64,000 nt of DNA from the NCBI RefSeq assembly GCF_039523755.1, contig NZ_BAAAFX010000006.1, positions 310,001-374,000 of the forward strand. The letters are read 5' to 3'. This document shows, piece by piece, positions 43,214-52,109 of this stretch. The notes beneath the pieces are model-generated. The model was given only the letters and a program-made list of their open reading frames with translations. It ran no database searches and was not told the origin of the DNA. Numbering within the stretch: position 1 is the stretch's first letter; every line of letters begins with the position of its first letter. The translations under genes were made by a program, and so were the position numbers. This stretch comes from Tatumella terrea. Lineage in GTDB: Bacteria; Pseudomonadota; Gammaproteobacteria; Enterobacterales; Enterobacteriaceae.

Positions 43214-44113
43214 ATGCTTGATTATATGGTTGAGCAGTTCAGCTGGCTGCCTGTTGACTCCGGGTTACTCAGGAACGGCATGAAAGACTATATTGATGAA
43301 CAGCTTCTCTGGTGCGAGGACAGCAATTTTTCATCAAACTTCCCTTTCCGGGAGACCGGGCTGCCTCAGGATTTTTTTCTCCAGAAAATCGTTTCCTGCG
43401 ACGGTAATGACTACCTCACCGGACCACGATACAGAGGCGGCGATTTGAATAAGCCGTTCATTGATCTGGTCGCCAGCTCTGCTCCTCTGACCCGGCGGGC
43501 TATGGCCTCAATATTGGATGTATGGCATCCCATAGGCGCACATTCAGTCCGCGTTCTCCGGCCCGTGTCTGAGGATACGCGTGGCTGTGCCGATCAGTTT
43601 TTCTATGTCGGCAAAAGCATGCATGAAAAAAATGAAGCGGCTACCAGCGTCCAGACTGTCCGCATTGAGCGGGCCTGCCTGCAGTCAGTTGAATGGTGCC
43701 TTCAGGCTCTGGAACTGGCTTATGCCGGGACGTATTCCCGCTATCCTTTTCTGAAGGATAAGGTGTTTCCTGCAGATGAAGAAGACATTCGCGATGCCAT
43801 TCAGGATGGAGGCCTGTTCATCATAGTTTATGAGGGGGCGCGTGCCGGTTTTATCATCTGTGAGAACGGACGCCGGGCTTTTGTATCCGGACTGTGGATC
43901 ACCGAAGAGATTGTTATTCCGCGCTTTCGCGGAAAGCACGTTGCGGGTGCCGCACAACAGGCCTTACTTTCCTTTCTCAGCATACACCGCGCACCGGCAT
44001 TGCTATGGGGAACCATTGAAAGTAGTAACTATCCTTCAATACGAGCCGCTGAGCGTGCCGGGAGAAAGCGGGTGATGGAGTATGCTTTTCTGGGGGGGAA
44101 TGTGCATGATTAA
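43214..44113 (+). CDS. GNAT-like N-acetyltransferase domain protein of the islet
   Basis: A 299-residue protein. Residues about 165-299 look like a GNAT acyl-CoA-dependent acetyltransferase: ESVEWCLQALELA helix, LFIIVYEGARAGFIICENGRRA strands, VIPRFRGKHVAGAAQQALLSFL resembling the acetyl-CoA loop and helix (R-x-x-G-K/R-x-x-G/A), and WGTIESSNYPSIRAAERAGRKRVMEYAF at the end. The first 160 residues (MLDYMVEQFSWLPVDSG..., YLTGPRYRGGDLNKPFIDLVASS) are not recognised and may be a second, degenerate GNAT fold. ATG 43214 has AAAGGAATA upstream. It is the main cargo of the islet; substrate unknown. Confidence 0.75.
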   Translation: MLDYMVEQFSWLPVDSGLLRNGMKDYIDEQLLWCEDSNFSSNFPFRETGLPQDFFLQKIVSCDGNDYLTGPRYRGGDLNKPFIDLVASSAPLTRRAMASILDVWHPIGAHSVRVLRPVSEDTRGCADQFFYVGKSMHEKNEAATSVQTVRIERACLQSVEWCLQALELAYAGTYSRYPFLKDKVFPADEEDIRDAIQDGGLFIIVYEGARAGFIICENGRRAFVSGLWITEEIVIPRFRGKHVAGAAQQALLSFLSIHRAPALLWGTIESSNYPSIRAAERAGRKRVMEYAFLGGNVHD

Positions 44114-44321
44114 GAGCTTCAGGCATCTTACACTATGTTTTTTCAGATTGTTGGCTACACGCGGTTTTTGCCTTTATCTGGTTTTTTTCCTTTTATCTGC
44201 TGATACCGTCCTGCTTTTTCTTTTGCTTGTCTTTAATGTTGAAAAAATACAGGTCGCTGCGATAAGGAGAAGTTCACTGCGCGAGTTGATTAGGGATGGG
44301 AAGGCCCTGCACCGGAATTAA
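44106..44321 (+). CDS. Small membrane protein of the islet
   Basis: A 71-residue protein starting inside the 3' end of the GNAT-like gene (8-bp overlap, GGGGGGAA upstream), so likely translationally coupled to it. It has two hydrophobic stretches (LTLCFFRLLATRGFCLYLVFF and VLLFLLLVFNV region) and a basic C-terminal tail RRSSLRELIRDGKALHRN. No family recognised. With the GNAT-like gene it forms a two-gene cassette. ATG codons at 44082 and 44100 are alternatives. Confidence 0.55.
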   Translation: MIKSFRHLTLCFFRLLATRGFCLYLVFFLLSADTVLLFLLLVFNVEKIQVAAIRRSSLRELIRDGKALHRN

Positions 44322-44428
44322 CTGGCCTTTACTCTGTGCAGAGCCCCGTCAACGGGCTGACAGGGAATATTCCTTGGGCACATGAGGGCTTGCCGGGATT
44401 GGTGTTATCGGTGTGCAAGCGGACCCCG

Positions 44429-44564
44429 TCAACAGCCTGTGGCTGGGGAAAAAACAGAAATTACTGGAAAATAATCAACAACCGGGATGACCCCCGGTAT
44501 CAGGAGGGTAATCATGCATACAGTGGCGCTGAATGGTCAGCAGCTTCCTGCCGTCGGCATGGGA
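44429..44564 (+). repeat. Right 136-bp direct repeat of the 43-kb islet
   Basis: Second copy of the junction. It differs from the left copy at two bases; one makes TGA after NNQQPG in the relic transporter frame. The repeat includes the working ribosome site and ATG of the reductase at 44514. Confidence 0.97.
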
Positions 44565-45350
44565 AGCTGGCGTCTGGGGCAGGGACGCCATGCCCGTCAG
44601 CAGGAAGCCGACGCATTACGTTTCGGGTTATCTCAGGGGATTAGGGTGATCGATACCGCCGAAATGTACGGAGACGGCCAGTCTGAAACCCTGATCGGCG
44701 AAGCACTGAAGGGGATCCGTGAGCAGGCATGGCTGGTATCCAAGGTTTATCCGTGGAATGCCTCACGCGGTACAATGCAGAAAGCCTGCGAGGATTCACT
44801 GCGCCGGCTGCAGACAGATTATCTTGATCTTTACCTGCTGCACTGGTCATCGGAACATCCGCTGGAAGAAATTATCGAGGGGTTCGAACGGCTGAAAGTG
44901 CAGGGTAAAATCGGGGCCTGGGGGGTATCCAACTTCGATACCCGCGCCATGCAGCAGCTCTGGCAGACGCCGGGAGGGGATCAGTGTGCGGTGAATCAGA
45001 TTTTCTATAACCCGGCCGCCCGTGGGGTGGAATATTCATTGCTCCCCTGGAGCGCCGGACACGGGGTCACCGTGATGGGCTACTCGCCGCTCGGCGGGCA
45101 TGGCAGTGAATTACTGCACGACCCGGTCGTGCAGGCATTGGCGGAGAAGTATCAGACCGGAAGTGCGGATATTTTGCTGCGCTGGGCTATCCGGCAGGGG
45201 AATATGCTGGTGATCCCTGAGTCCGGCAGTACTGAACATACCGCCATCAATGCTGCTGCCTTAACAGGCGAACTGACGGACACTGATCTGCAATTACTGG
45301 AGAGACGCTTCCCTGCGCCACAGCGGGAAACCCCGCTGGAAATCCGTTAA
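44514..45350 (+). CDS. Aldo/keto reductase
   Basis: A 278-residue NADPH-dependent aldo/keto reductase with the full catalytic tetrad: Asp47 and Tyr52 (DTAEMYGDG), Lys77 (VSKVYP) and His110 (DLYLLHWSS). GVSNFD and the C-terminal LVIPESGSTEHTAINAAAL (cofactor 2'-phosphate region) are present. ATG 44514 has AGGAGGG upstream. The 5' end of the gene is duplicated left of the islet. Ancestrally second gene of an operon with the transporter. Substrate unknown. Confidence 0.92.
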   Translation: MHTVALNGQQLPAVGMGSWRLGQGRHARQQEADALRFGLSQGIRVIDTAEMYGDGQSETLIGEALKGIREQAWLVSKVYPWNASRGTMQKACEDSLRRLQTDYLDLYLLHWSSEHPLEEIIEGFERLKVQGKIGAWGVSNFDTRAMQQLWQTPGGDQCAVNQIFYNPAARGVEYSLLPWSAGHGVTVMGYSPLGGHGSELLHDPVVQALAEKYQTGSADILLRWAIRQGNMLVIPESGSTEHTAINAAALTGELTDTDLQLLERRFPAPQRETPLEIR

Positions 45351-45358
45351 TCAACGCT

Positions 45359-45382
45359 CTGCATCGCGGTTTAGCGGTGCAG
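45359..45382. terminator. Hairpin between aldo/keto reductase and mqo
   Basis: CTGCATCGC pairs with GCGGTGCAG (one G:T) across GGTTTA, between two convergent stops 37 bp apart. No U-tract, so moderate confidence. Confidence 0.5.
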
Positions 45383-45387
45383 GGCCC

Positions 45388-47031
45388 CTATAGAGCCATA
45401 TCCTGTTGCGGACTGGCCGTGTGTTCTGCTGACGGGGTCGATGTCTGCGCGGCGGCTGGGGCGGCGATCACCGGCGGTTTGGTCAGTTGTAACGTCTGAG
45501 CCGTTTCATCCCACACCTGCTGAGTCAGCGCCACATCACCGTTCAGCTTACGGCCATAGCTCGGTACAATGGCACGGATTTTCTGCTGCCATTCCGGCGT
45601 CTTCACTTTATCGCTGAACAGCTTTTCGATCACATTTAAGGTGATCGGTGCGGCTGTTGACGCCCCCGGAGAAGCCCCGAGCAGCGCGGCCAGCGTATTC
45701 TGCTGATCGGTGACGATCTCGGTGCCCAGTTTCAGCACGCCGCCTTTACTGGCATCTTTCTTCACGATCTGCACCCGCTGACCGGCCTGCCACAGACGCC
45801 AGTCTGACGGTTTCGCGTCAGGGTAGTACTCTTTCAGCGCGGCAAAACGGTCTTCATCAGACAGCATGACCTGGCCTATCAGATATTTCACCAGATCGAA
45901 GTTATCAATCCCCACATGCGCCATTGGCATGAAATTGTGAACAGTGGTCGCATTCAGCAGATCAAACAGCGAACCGTTCTTCAGATATTTGGTCGAGAAG
46001 GTCGCGAAGGGCCCGAACAGGACCACTTTTTTACCGTCCAGATTGCGGGCATCCAGATGCGGTACGGACATCGGTGGCGCACCGACCGAGGCCTGGCCAT
46101 ACACTTTCACCGGATGATGTTCGGTAATGGCTGGGTTTTCTGTCACCAGGAAAGAGCCGCCGACCGGGAAACCGCCATAGTTTTCTGCTTCCGGAATTTT
46201 CGTCTGCTGCAATAACTTCAGTGAGGCCCCGCCCGCACCGATAAAGACATAGCGGGCATCAATTTCATGGGTCGTATTGGTTTTACGATCATTGACGGTC
46301 ACATGCCAGGAATTATCGGCATTACGTGAGAAGCCGGTCACTTCAGTAGAGAGTTCCAGACTGAAATTAGGCTGTTTTTTCAGGCTGCTAACCAGCTGAC
46401 GGGTAATCTCTCCGTAGTTGACATCGGTCCCCAGCGGTGTCCAGGTGGCGGCCACTTTTTGCGCAGGGTCGCGGCCTTCGATGATTAACGGCGCCCACTG
46501 ACGGATCTGATTCTGGTCGGTAGAAAATTTCATTCCCTGGAACAGGGTACTGGTCTGCAGGGCCTCATAGCGTTTATGCAGATAATCCACATTGGTGTCG
46601 CCCCAGACAAAGCTCATATGCGGCGTGGAGTTTATAAAGGAATGCGGGTTATTCAGTACCCCTTGTCTGACCAGGGAAGACCAGTATTGTCTTGAAATCA
46701 TGAAGGATTCATTGATTTCCAGTGCCTTACTGATATCGATGCTACCGTCAGCACGTTGCGGCGTATAGTTCAGCTCCATATTTGCAGAATGGCCGGTACC
46801 GGCATTGTTCCAGCCATTCGACGATTCTTCGGCCACACCGTCCAGTCGTTCCACCATGATCTGCTGCCAGTCCGGTTGCAGTTCATGCAACCAGGTCCCC
46901 AGCGAAGCACTCATGATGCCGCCACCTATCAGCAAGACATCGGTTTTTTCGGTGGCTGCGGCCACACTTTGGCTGAAGGTGGCCGCGGATAACAGGGTAA
47001 GACTGAAAGCAATTTTCTTTGAATACATCAT
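45388..47031 (-). CDS. mqo: Malate:quinone oxidoreductase
   Basis: A 547-residue FAD enzyme at the inner membrane that oxidises malate to oxaloacetate with quinone as acceptor. The FAD motif LLIGGGIMSASLGTWL is at about 33-48; SSNGWNNAGTGHSANMELNYTP and ASPGASTAAPI are hallmark stretches. There is an N-terminal hydrophobic leader (about 1-26), as in E. coli Mqo, and a proline/alanine-rich C-terminal tail. Start 47031 (MMYSKK) is chosen because it begins the leader. Works alongside the quinone-linked Dld in this window. Confidence 0.95.
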   Translation of the reverse strand: MMYSKKIAFSLTLLSAATFSQSVAAATEKTDVLLIGGGIMSASLGTWLHELQPDWQQIMVERLDGVAEESSNGWNNAGTGHSANMELNYTPQRADGSIDISKALEINESFMISRQYWSSLVRQGVLNNPHSFINSTPHMSFVWGDTNVDYLHKRYEALQTSTLFQGMKFSTDQNQIRQWAPLIIEGRDPAQKVAATWTPLGTDVNYGEITRQLVSSLKKQPNFSLELSTEVTGFSRNADNSWHVTVNDRKTNTTHEIDARYVFIGAGGASLKLLQQTKIPEAENYGGFPVGGSFLVTENPAITEHHPVKVYGQASVGAPPMSVPHLDARNLDGKKVVLFGPFATFSTKYLKNGSLFDLLNATTVHNFMPMAHVGIDNFDLVKYLIGQVMLSDEDRFAALKEYYPDAKPSDWRLWQAGQRVQIVKKDASKGGVLKLGTEIVTDQQNTLAALLGASPGASTAAPITLNVIEKLFSDKVKTPEWQQKIRAIVPSYGRKLNGDVALTQQVWDETAQTLQLTKPPVIAAPAAAQTSTPSAEHTASPQQDMAL

Positions 47032-47367
47032 AATACGCCTGGTCATTGGTAAAAACTGGCCGAAGTGTAACGCCAAATGTGATCAAATGTGAATGGTTTT
47101 GTGTAATAATATTGAATTAAATCTGTTAGTTAATTGTGGGGTAACTGACAACTTATTGATTTTATTATTAAATATACCAGGCATTAAAATGGAAAGGCAG
47201 GTAAATATTTAACATGTGTAATGCCGGGCGGCCTGAATGTAACAGTAAGTGATTAAATACTATGCCGCAGCGGGGGGTAGCGTGCGGGGAGAGGGATGGC
47301 AATTTCTGAGGTCAGACTTGAGAATTATTGTATAATCGTCAGACCGCTAACCACCGCCGACATCCGC
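47032..47367. other. Divergent promoter region of mqo and the bestrophin-like gene
   Basis: About 335 bp, AT-rich on the mqo side (TAATAATATTGAATTAAAT; GTTAGTTAATTG). The GTTAATT-type repeats resemble ArcA half-sites, and mqo is ArcA-controlled in E. coli, but the match is loose. No RNA gene seen. Confidence 0.35.
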
Positions 47368-48285
47368 ATGATTATCCGAAAACCTCAGCACTGGTTTATC
47401 CGCTTATTTGACTGGCATGGTTCAGTCCTTTCAAAGATCTCGTTCCGTCTGAGCCTGAATGTACTGATGTCCCTGCTGGCCTTACTGAGCCTGCCCTGGT
47501 ATGAGAGTTTGAACGTGCGACTGACTACGGCACCGTTCAGCCTGCTGGGCATAGCCATCGCGATCTTCCTGGGCTTTCGCAACAATGCGAGTTATGCCCG
47601 CTTTCTGGAAGCTCGTTTACTCTGGGGTACACTGCTGATTAACAGCCGTATTATGTTACGTCAGCTTCATTCCCTGTTACCGGCCAATGCCCCGGAATTA
47701 ATCAGCTTTTCTCAATTATTATCGGCCTATGCGTATGCGCTGAAGCATCAGCTCAGGGGCAACGACCCGGGACCGGATTTACAACGTCTGCTGCCGCAAG
47801 CGGTTTTTCAGCAGGTGATCCGTAGTCCTTTTCCCGCCAACCGGGTATTGCTGTGTCTGGGGGAGTCACTCGGGAAAATGCGTCGTGAAGGGAAACTGTC
47901 AGATATTCTGTTCGCTGAACTGGACAAGCCGTTGCGTAAACTCGAGAGCATACTTGGGGGATGTGAACGGCTGGATAACACCCCGATCCCGTTTGCCTAT
48001 ACGCTGATCCTGCACCGCACCGTCTATCTTTTCTGTACCCTGTTACCGTTCTCGCTGGTGACAGAATTGCATTATATGACCATTCTGGTGTCGGCATTTA
48101 TTTCCTATACTTTTCTTTCACTGGAGTCGCTGGCCGAAGAACTGGAACGGCCGTTCGGCACAGCCTCTAATCAGTTACCGCTGGATGCGATCTGTCTGAC
48201 CATTGAGCGCCATATGCTGGAAATGAACGACCTGTCGCCTTTGCCCCCGGCGTTACAGCCGGACCGGCATTTTAAACTGACCTGA
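47368..48285 (+). CDS. Bestrophin-family (YneE-like) membrane protein
   Basis: A 305-residue membrane protein of the bacterial bestrophin family, chloride- or cation-channel-like. The N-terminus RKPQHWFIRLFDWHGSVLSKISFRLSLN and FSLLGIAIAIFLGFRNNASYARFLEARLLWG match YneE of E. coli; NTPIPFAYTLILHRTVYLFCTLLPF is the pore-lining region of the family. ATG 47368 is chosen by alignment of the MIIRKPQHW start; the upstream extension is not family-like. Weak ribosome site. Confidence 0.88.
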   Translation: MIIRKPQHWFIRLFDWHGSVLSKISFRLSLNVLMSLLALLSLPWYESLNVRLTTAPFSLLGIAIAIFLGFRNNASYARFLEARLLWGTLLINSRIMLRQLHSLLPANAPELISFSQLLSAYAYALKHQLRGNDPGPDLQRLLPQAVFQQVIRSPFPANRVLLCLGESLGKMRREGKLSDILFAELDKPLRKLESILGGCERLDNTPIPFAYTLILHRTVYLFCTLLPFSLVTELHYMTILVSAFISYTFLSLESLAEELERPFGTASNQLPLDAICLTIERHMLEMNDLSPLPPALQPDRHFKLT

Positions 48286-48371
48286 TCGGTACGTGCAGAA
48301 GCTGACGGCTGATCGATACTCTGTACTGGCTCAGCAGGCCAGTTTTTATGCCGCGCTGAGTGGTGACCTGA

Positions 48372-48724
48372 GCTGATAGCGGGGTGCATCTCCGTCCGGG
48401 GAACCTGCGGCCTGGCGGGGATGCTATTCGTTATGGGCCAACAGCCCACCGGGTTTATTTTTTACAACGCTCATTACGTTAATACTGATGAATGCCCCGA
48501 CAGGACTCCGCCGTTAGCAGGGCACAGATCTGCCGAAGTAAACTGAGGCCCGACGGGGCTGAGTTCGCTACGGGACCGAAACACGGCTCACTTATCTTTT
48601 ACGACGCGTAATGCCCGGAACGTCTGGTGCAGGCCAGCAATCCTGCGCTGATAGCGGGGTGTATCTCTCGCCGGGGCTGAGTTCGTTACGGGGCTCCAAC
48701 CTGCCGGGCTTATCTCTGACGGTA
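48372..48724. repeat. Degenerate intergenic repeats between yneE-like gene and mdtG
   Basis: A motif like CGGGGCTGAGTTCGTTACGG followed by GC-rich stretch and TTATCTTTTACGACGC occurs three times, diverged: about 48414-48500, 48549-48619 and 48669-48724 (the last enters the mdtG 3' end). CTGATAGCGGGGTG-Y-ATCTC appears at about 48373 and 48648. Short non-coding units of unknown role. Confidence 0.55.
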
Positions 48725-49936
48725 TTTATTCGGCTTCAGCGTGCCAGCCCGGCCGGCGCGCCGGAAGGTCAGGCTCAGGTAAATCAGGTTCAGCAGGATC
48801 ACCACCGCCGATGCCAGAAAGACCCAGCCCATTCCCAGCGATGCGGACGTTACGGCGCCCAGCAGCGGGCCGGTAACATTCCCCAGGTTCATAAAAGACT
48901 GATTGTAACCAAATACCCGCCCGGAAATTTTGGCCGAAGAGTGACGCAACAGCAGCGACTGGATGGCGGGAAACATGGCGCCGTCGGCAAATCCCAGCAG
49001 AAAACGCAGCAGAGAAAATTGCGTCACACTACTGACCAGAGACATCAGGGTCAGCAGCAGGATAAACATGATAAAGGCGACAGAGATGATCCGGCGGGGG
49101 CCCAGAGTATCGCTCATTCGTCCCCAGACAGGGGCGGAGATCAGGGCCGACATCCCCGGCAGAGCCGCGATAAACCCGCTGATAAAAGCAATATTATGGC
49201 TGTCGGGGGAGAGATGCTGAACATAAAGAAACAGGATAGGGTTTACTGACCCGTTACATAACTGAACCGACAAGGTGCAGAACAGCAGGCTCAGTATCAC
49301 GCTGGCAGAAGGGACGGTCTGCCAGACAGAAGGCGGTTTACTGACCGTGTTCTTCTGCCGCGGGGGGTGCGGCTCTTCTTTGATCAGAAAAAAAGTCACC
49401 AGCGTGGCAATGACCAGCAAGCCGGTCGTCACCTGAAACACCGGGCGCAGACCAATGGTATCTGCCAGATAACCTCCGAGTAACGGCCCGCAGAGAAAAC
49501 CGCTGATCTGGGCGGTAGAAAGAATGCTGAGTGCCCAGCCACTCCTGCCTTTCGGTGCCTGAGAGGCGACCAGTGCCATGGCATTCGGGATATAGCCGGA
49601 AGCCAGTCCCATAATGCCGCGCCATAAAAACAGCTGCCAGACATGGGTTACCAGTCCCTGGAAGAAAATAGCGATCGCCATGCCGATAGCCGCCCGGATC
49701 AGCATCAACTTGCGGCCCTTGCTGTCTGCCAATCGTCCCCACATAGGCGAGACGATAGCCGACACCAGAAAGGTAATACTGAAGGTCAGGCCTGACCACA
49801 GGGTGAGGTCCGCCGTGCTGTAGTGGCCGAGTTGTGAAATGTAGAGCGGCAGAAAGGGCAGAATCTGGCTAGTACCTAAACCTGTAATAAAACATCCCAG
49901 CCAGAGGGAAAACAGGTTCTTCTTCCAGGAGATCAT
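48710..49936 (-). CDS. mdtG: MFS multidrug efflux protein MdtG
   Basis: A 408-residue drug:H+ antiporter, exactly the length of E. coli MdtG (YceE), which gives fosfomycin and deoxycholate tolerance. The start ISWKKNLFSLWLGCFITG, loop motif SPMWGRLADSKGRKLMLIRAAIGM, and internal repeat SAPVWGRMSDTLGPRR identify it. ATG 49936 gives the normal N-terminus; a longer frame upstream is not family-like. MarA-type regulators control mdtG in E. coli, and a MarA-like gene lies at 3.5 kb, but no marbox was identified. Confidence 0.88.
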   Translation of the reverse strand: MISWKKNLFSLWLGCFITGLGTSQILPFLPLYISQLGHYSTADLTLWSGLTFSITFLVSAIVSPMWGRLADSKGRKLMLIRAAIGMAIAIFFQGLVTHVWQLFLWRGIMGLASGYIPNAMALVASQAPKGRSGWALSILSTAQISGFLCGPLLGGYLADTIGLRPVFQVTTGLLVIATLVTFFLIKEEPHPPRQKNTVSKPPSVWQTVPSASVILSLLFCTLSVQLCNGSVNPILFLYVQHLSPDSHNIAFISGFIAALPGMSALISAPVWGRMSDTLGPRRIISVAFIMFILLLTLMSLVSSVTQFSLLRFLLGFADGAMFPAIQSLLLRHSSAKISGRVFGYNQSFMNLGNVTGPLLGAVTSASLGMGWVFLASAVVILLNLIYLSLTFRRAGRAGTLKPNKYRQR

Positions 49937-50561
49937 AAGCAGAGGGCGATTATCTAAGCAGTCGGAGGAAAAAGTATACGCCAGCCGACGGCACAATGGC
50001 AGCCTCAACCGGTAATAACCCGTTGAAATTACGGGTGCCGGAGCAGAATTCGCATTTTTGATCCGCCTGCAGCCATTGTCCGTACGGCCGGTCACCCTCC
50101 CGGAATAACGTCTTTCTGTGATCAGGCAAGGTCATATCGGTCAGATTATTTTCCATAATCTCACTACCCCTGACGGACAGGAAAAAGGGTAATTATTTTT
50201 CAACAGTTGCACGGGATGGAAATATTCTTATTTACCGTTCAGTTGACTATGACCGCAGTCACAATACTGAGTGAACAAAGCAAAATACGCTTTCACTCAT
50301 TCCGCCGGGTGATACAGTGAGCAGACGCGAGGAGTAGCCTCTATTCAGTGGGTTACGTAAAATCGCTGTGCCTGAACACAGTCTCCGCCAGCTTTCTGAG
50401 GTACGCGAATACGCAGTAAAACCGCCTGACGCAGAGGCAGTGATATCCCTGCGTATTGACTTCGTTAGCTGGCGTTATTACAGGATATTGTTAATTCGGG
50501 CTTTAGTGTTATAGCACCGTCAATGGATAACGGATAACGGATAATCTTTCAGGATGAGAAT
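49937..50561. other. Intergenic region upstream of the OprB porin
   Basis: About 625 bp. A direct hexamer run GGATAACGGATAACGGATAA (50525-50544) lies just before the porin gene. No gene or RNA was recognised in the rest. Confidence 0.45.
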
Positions 50562-51914
50562 ATGGATAACTCAGGGAAATACGGCCCTTTTAAACCTTCA
50601 GTCATCATTACGGCATTATTTTTATCTTCTTCAGCGCTGGCAACCGTCCCGGATTACAGCGTTCTGGGGTTTGAAGCGCCCCGGGAAGGCTTGCTTGGCG
50701 ATTTGGGAGGCCTGCGTTCGGGACTGCAAGCCCGCGGCTTTACTTATTCTCTCGGCTACCTTAGCCAGACAGCGGTCAATATGGCGGGCGGCTATAACAG
50801 CCACAGTAAAGCGGAATATATTGATCAGTTCTCACTGACCTTTAACCAGGATCTGCAAGCCCTGACCGGTATTCCGGATGCAGCGATTGAAGGGAACATC
50901 GTCAATCGTAACCATAACAGTAACCTGACCGTCTCGCGTCTGCAAAATCCCTCGATTCCCTTTAACGACCTGGCTCAGGAAAGCTGGGGCGGGCAGTCGA
51001 TAACCCGTCTTGGCTGGCTGACGTTCTCGCGCAGTTTCCTGGACCACCGGCTCTCCTGGCGGGTGGGACTGATCAATAAGGTTCAGACCTTTGACCAGTC
51101 TATCCCGTGTGATTTTCAGGTATTAAGTCAGTGCGGCGGGAAATCCGCCAATGCCATGCTGTGGAATAACTGGAATGTTCATAGCTGGGGCACCACATTG
51201 GCTTATAAACTGACACCGGAGTGGACCCTGAAAGCCGGGGTGATGGAACAGAACCCGCGTGTGGCGGATCGCAGCCATGCCTGGAGCTGGTCAACCCGGG
51301 GCAGCCGCGGGGCATTATTCCCGGTCGAGGCAGAACTGAAAACGCAGGTCAACGGACTGCCCGGCGTCTACAATCTTGGGGCCTTGCTGACTAATGCCCG
51401 TCAGCAGCATCTGTCCCGGGGCGTGTCGCAACAGGATGGCAGCCGCGACCCTCAGGGCTACCTTTCGTACAGTACCACCGGGTTTATCTGGGCATCGGCA
51501 AACCAGCAGGTTACCCGTCACGCGGATGATGCGGCCCGCGGGATGAGCGTTTCCTGGAGTGGCAGCTTTTCGGATCAGCGGACTAATCGTGTGCGTATGA
51601 GCACTTCTGTGTCGATGCGTTATCGCGGGTTACTGGATGCGCGTCCCGAAGACTGGCTGGGTCTGGGCGTCAGTTACATTAAAATGAGCGGTTACGCGAA
51701 CGAGCAGTTACGGTTTGCCAGTCAGGGACTGACTCCGGGCGTAAACGGATATCCGGCTATCGGTTATTCGGTGAACGCCGAGCTGTATTATCGTATCCGC
51801 GCGACATCCTGGCTGGAAGTGCAGCCGGATATTCAGTACTGGCATAATCCGGGCGGTGCCGGCAGCACGCCGGATGCCTGGGTGGCCGGGCTGAAAACGG
51901 TAGTGTCTTTCTAG
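50562..51914 (+). CDS. OprB-family carbohydrate-selective porin
   Basis: A 450-residue outer-membrane porin with a signal peptide (to about ALAT, residue 28). Typical blocks are LGDLGGLRSGLQARGFTYSLGY, WGGQSITRLGWLTFSRSF and the closing strands SWLEVQPDIQYWHNPGGAG plus a terminal Phe (VVSF). OprB forms a 16-stranded barrel for glucose and other sugars, which fits an organism that oxidises sugars in the periplasm via PQQ enzymes. ATG 50562 follows AGGATGAGAAT. Single gene followed by a terminator. Confidence 0.9.
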   Translation: MDNSGKYGPFKPSVIITALFLSSSALATVPDYSVLGFEAPREGLLGDLGGLRSGLQARGFTYSLGYLSQTAVNMAGGYNSHSKAEYIDQFSLTFNQDLQALTGIPDAAIEGNIVNRNHNSNLTVSRLQNPSIPFNDLAQESWGGQSITRLGWLTFSRSFLDHRLSWRVGLINKVQTFDQSIPCDFQVLSQCGGKSANAMLWNNWNVHSWGTTLAYKLTPEWTLKAGVMEQNPRVADRSHAWSWSTRGSRGALFPVEAELKTQVNGLPGVYNLGALLTNARQQHLSRGVSQQDGSRDPQGYLSYSTTGFIWASANQQVTRHADDAARGMSVSWSGSFSDQRTNRVRMSTSVSMRYRGLLDARPEDWLGLGVSYIKMSGYANEQLRFASQGLTPGVNGYPAIGYSVNAELYYRIRATSWLEVQPDIQYWHNPGGAGSTPDAWVAGLKTVVSF

Positions 51915-51979
51915 GGGGATATCTCCCGGCCAGCCCTGCCGGGAGACCCGAATCTCTTCTCCATGCTTAGGCGTCTCTC

Positions 51980-52022
51980 GTCCGGACAGAGCTACCCTCA
52001 GCTCTGCCGGACAGAATTTTTC
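51980..52022 (+). terminator. Rho-independent terminator after the OprB porin
   Basis: GTCCGGACAGAGCT (51980-51993) pairs with AGCTCTGCCGGAC (about 52000-52012) with one unpaired base. It is followed by AGAATTTTT. A strong stem plus U-run. Confidence 0.8.
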
Positions 52023-52109
52023 CCGGGAGTATTTCTGCCGGAGGCGCAGGCCTTGCGGGATCCCCGCAACGGCGATCGGCCATCCTGTGCCGCCCGCTAT
52101 TTCTGTTCG

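Larger units (their letters stand above)
42790..44564. mobile_element. Putative 1.6-kb islet bounded by 136-bp direct repeats
   Basis: A 1503-bp unique segment (42926-44428) lies between two near-identical copies of the transporter/aldo-keto reductase junction. Both flanking genes remain whole: transporter upstream, reductase downstream. Recombination between the repeats would restore a tight two-gene operon with a 2-bp gap. The cargo is a GNAT-like gene and a small membrane protein. No transposase, integrase or terminal inverted repeats were seen. This looks like Campbell-type integration of a small circle carrying 136 bp of homology, or a duplication-mediated insertion. Confidence 0.7.

Noticed and set aside
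43214..44321. Islet as an insertion sequence
   Set aside because: No transposase-like protein, no terminal inverted repeats, and a 136-bp duplication is far too long for IS target duplication.
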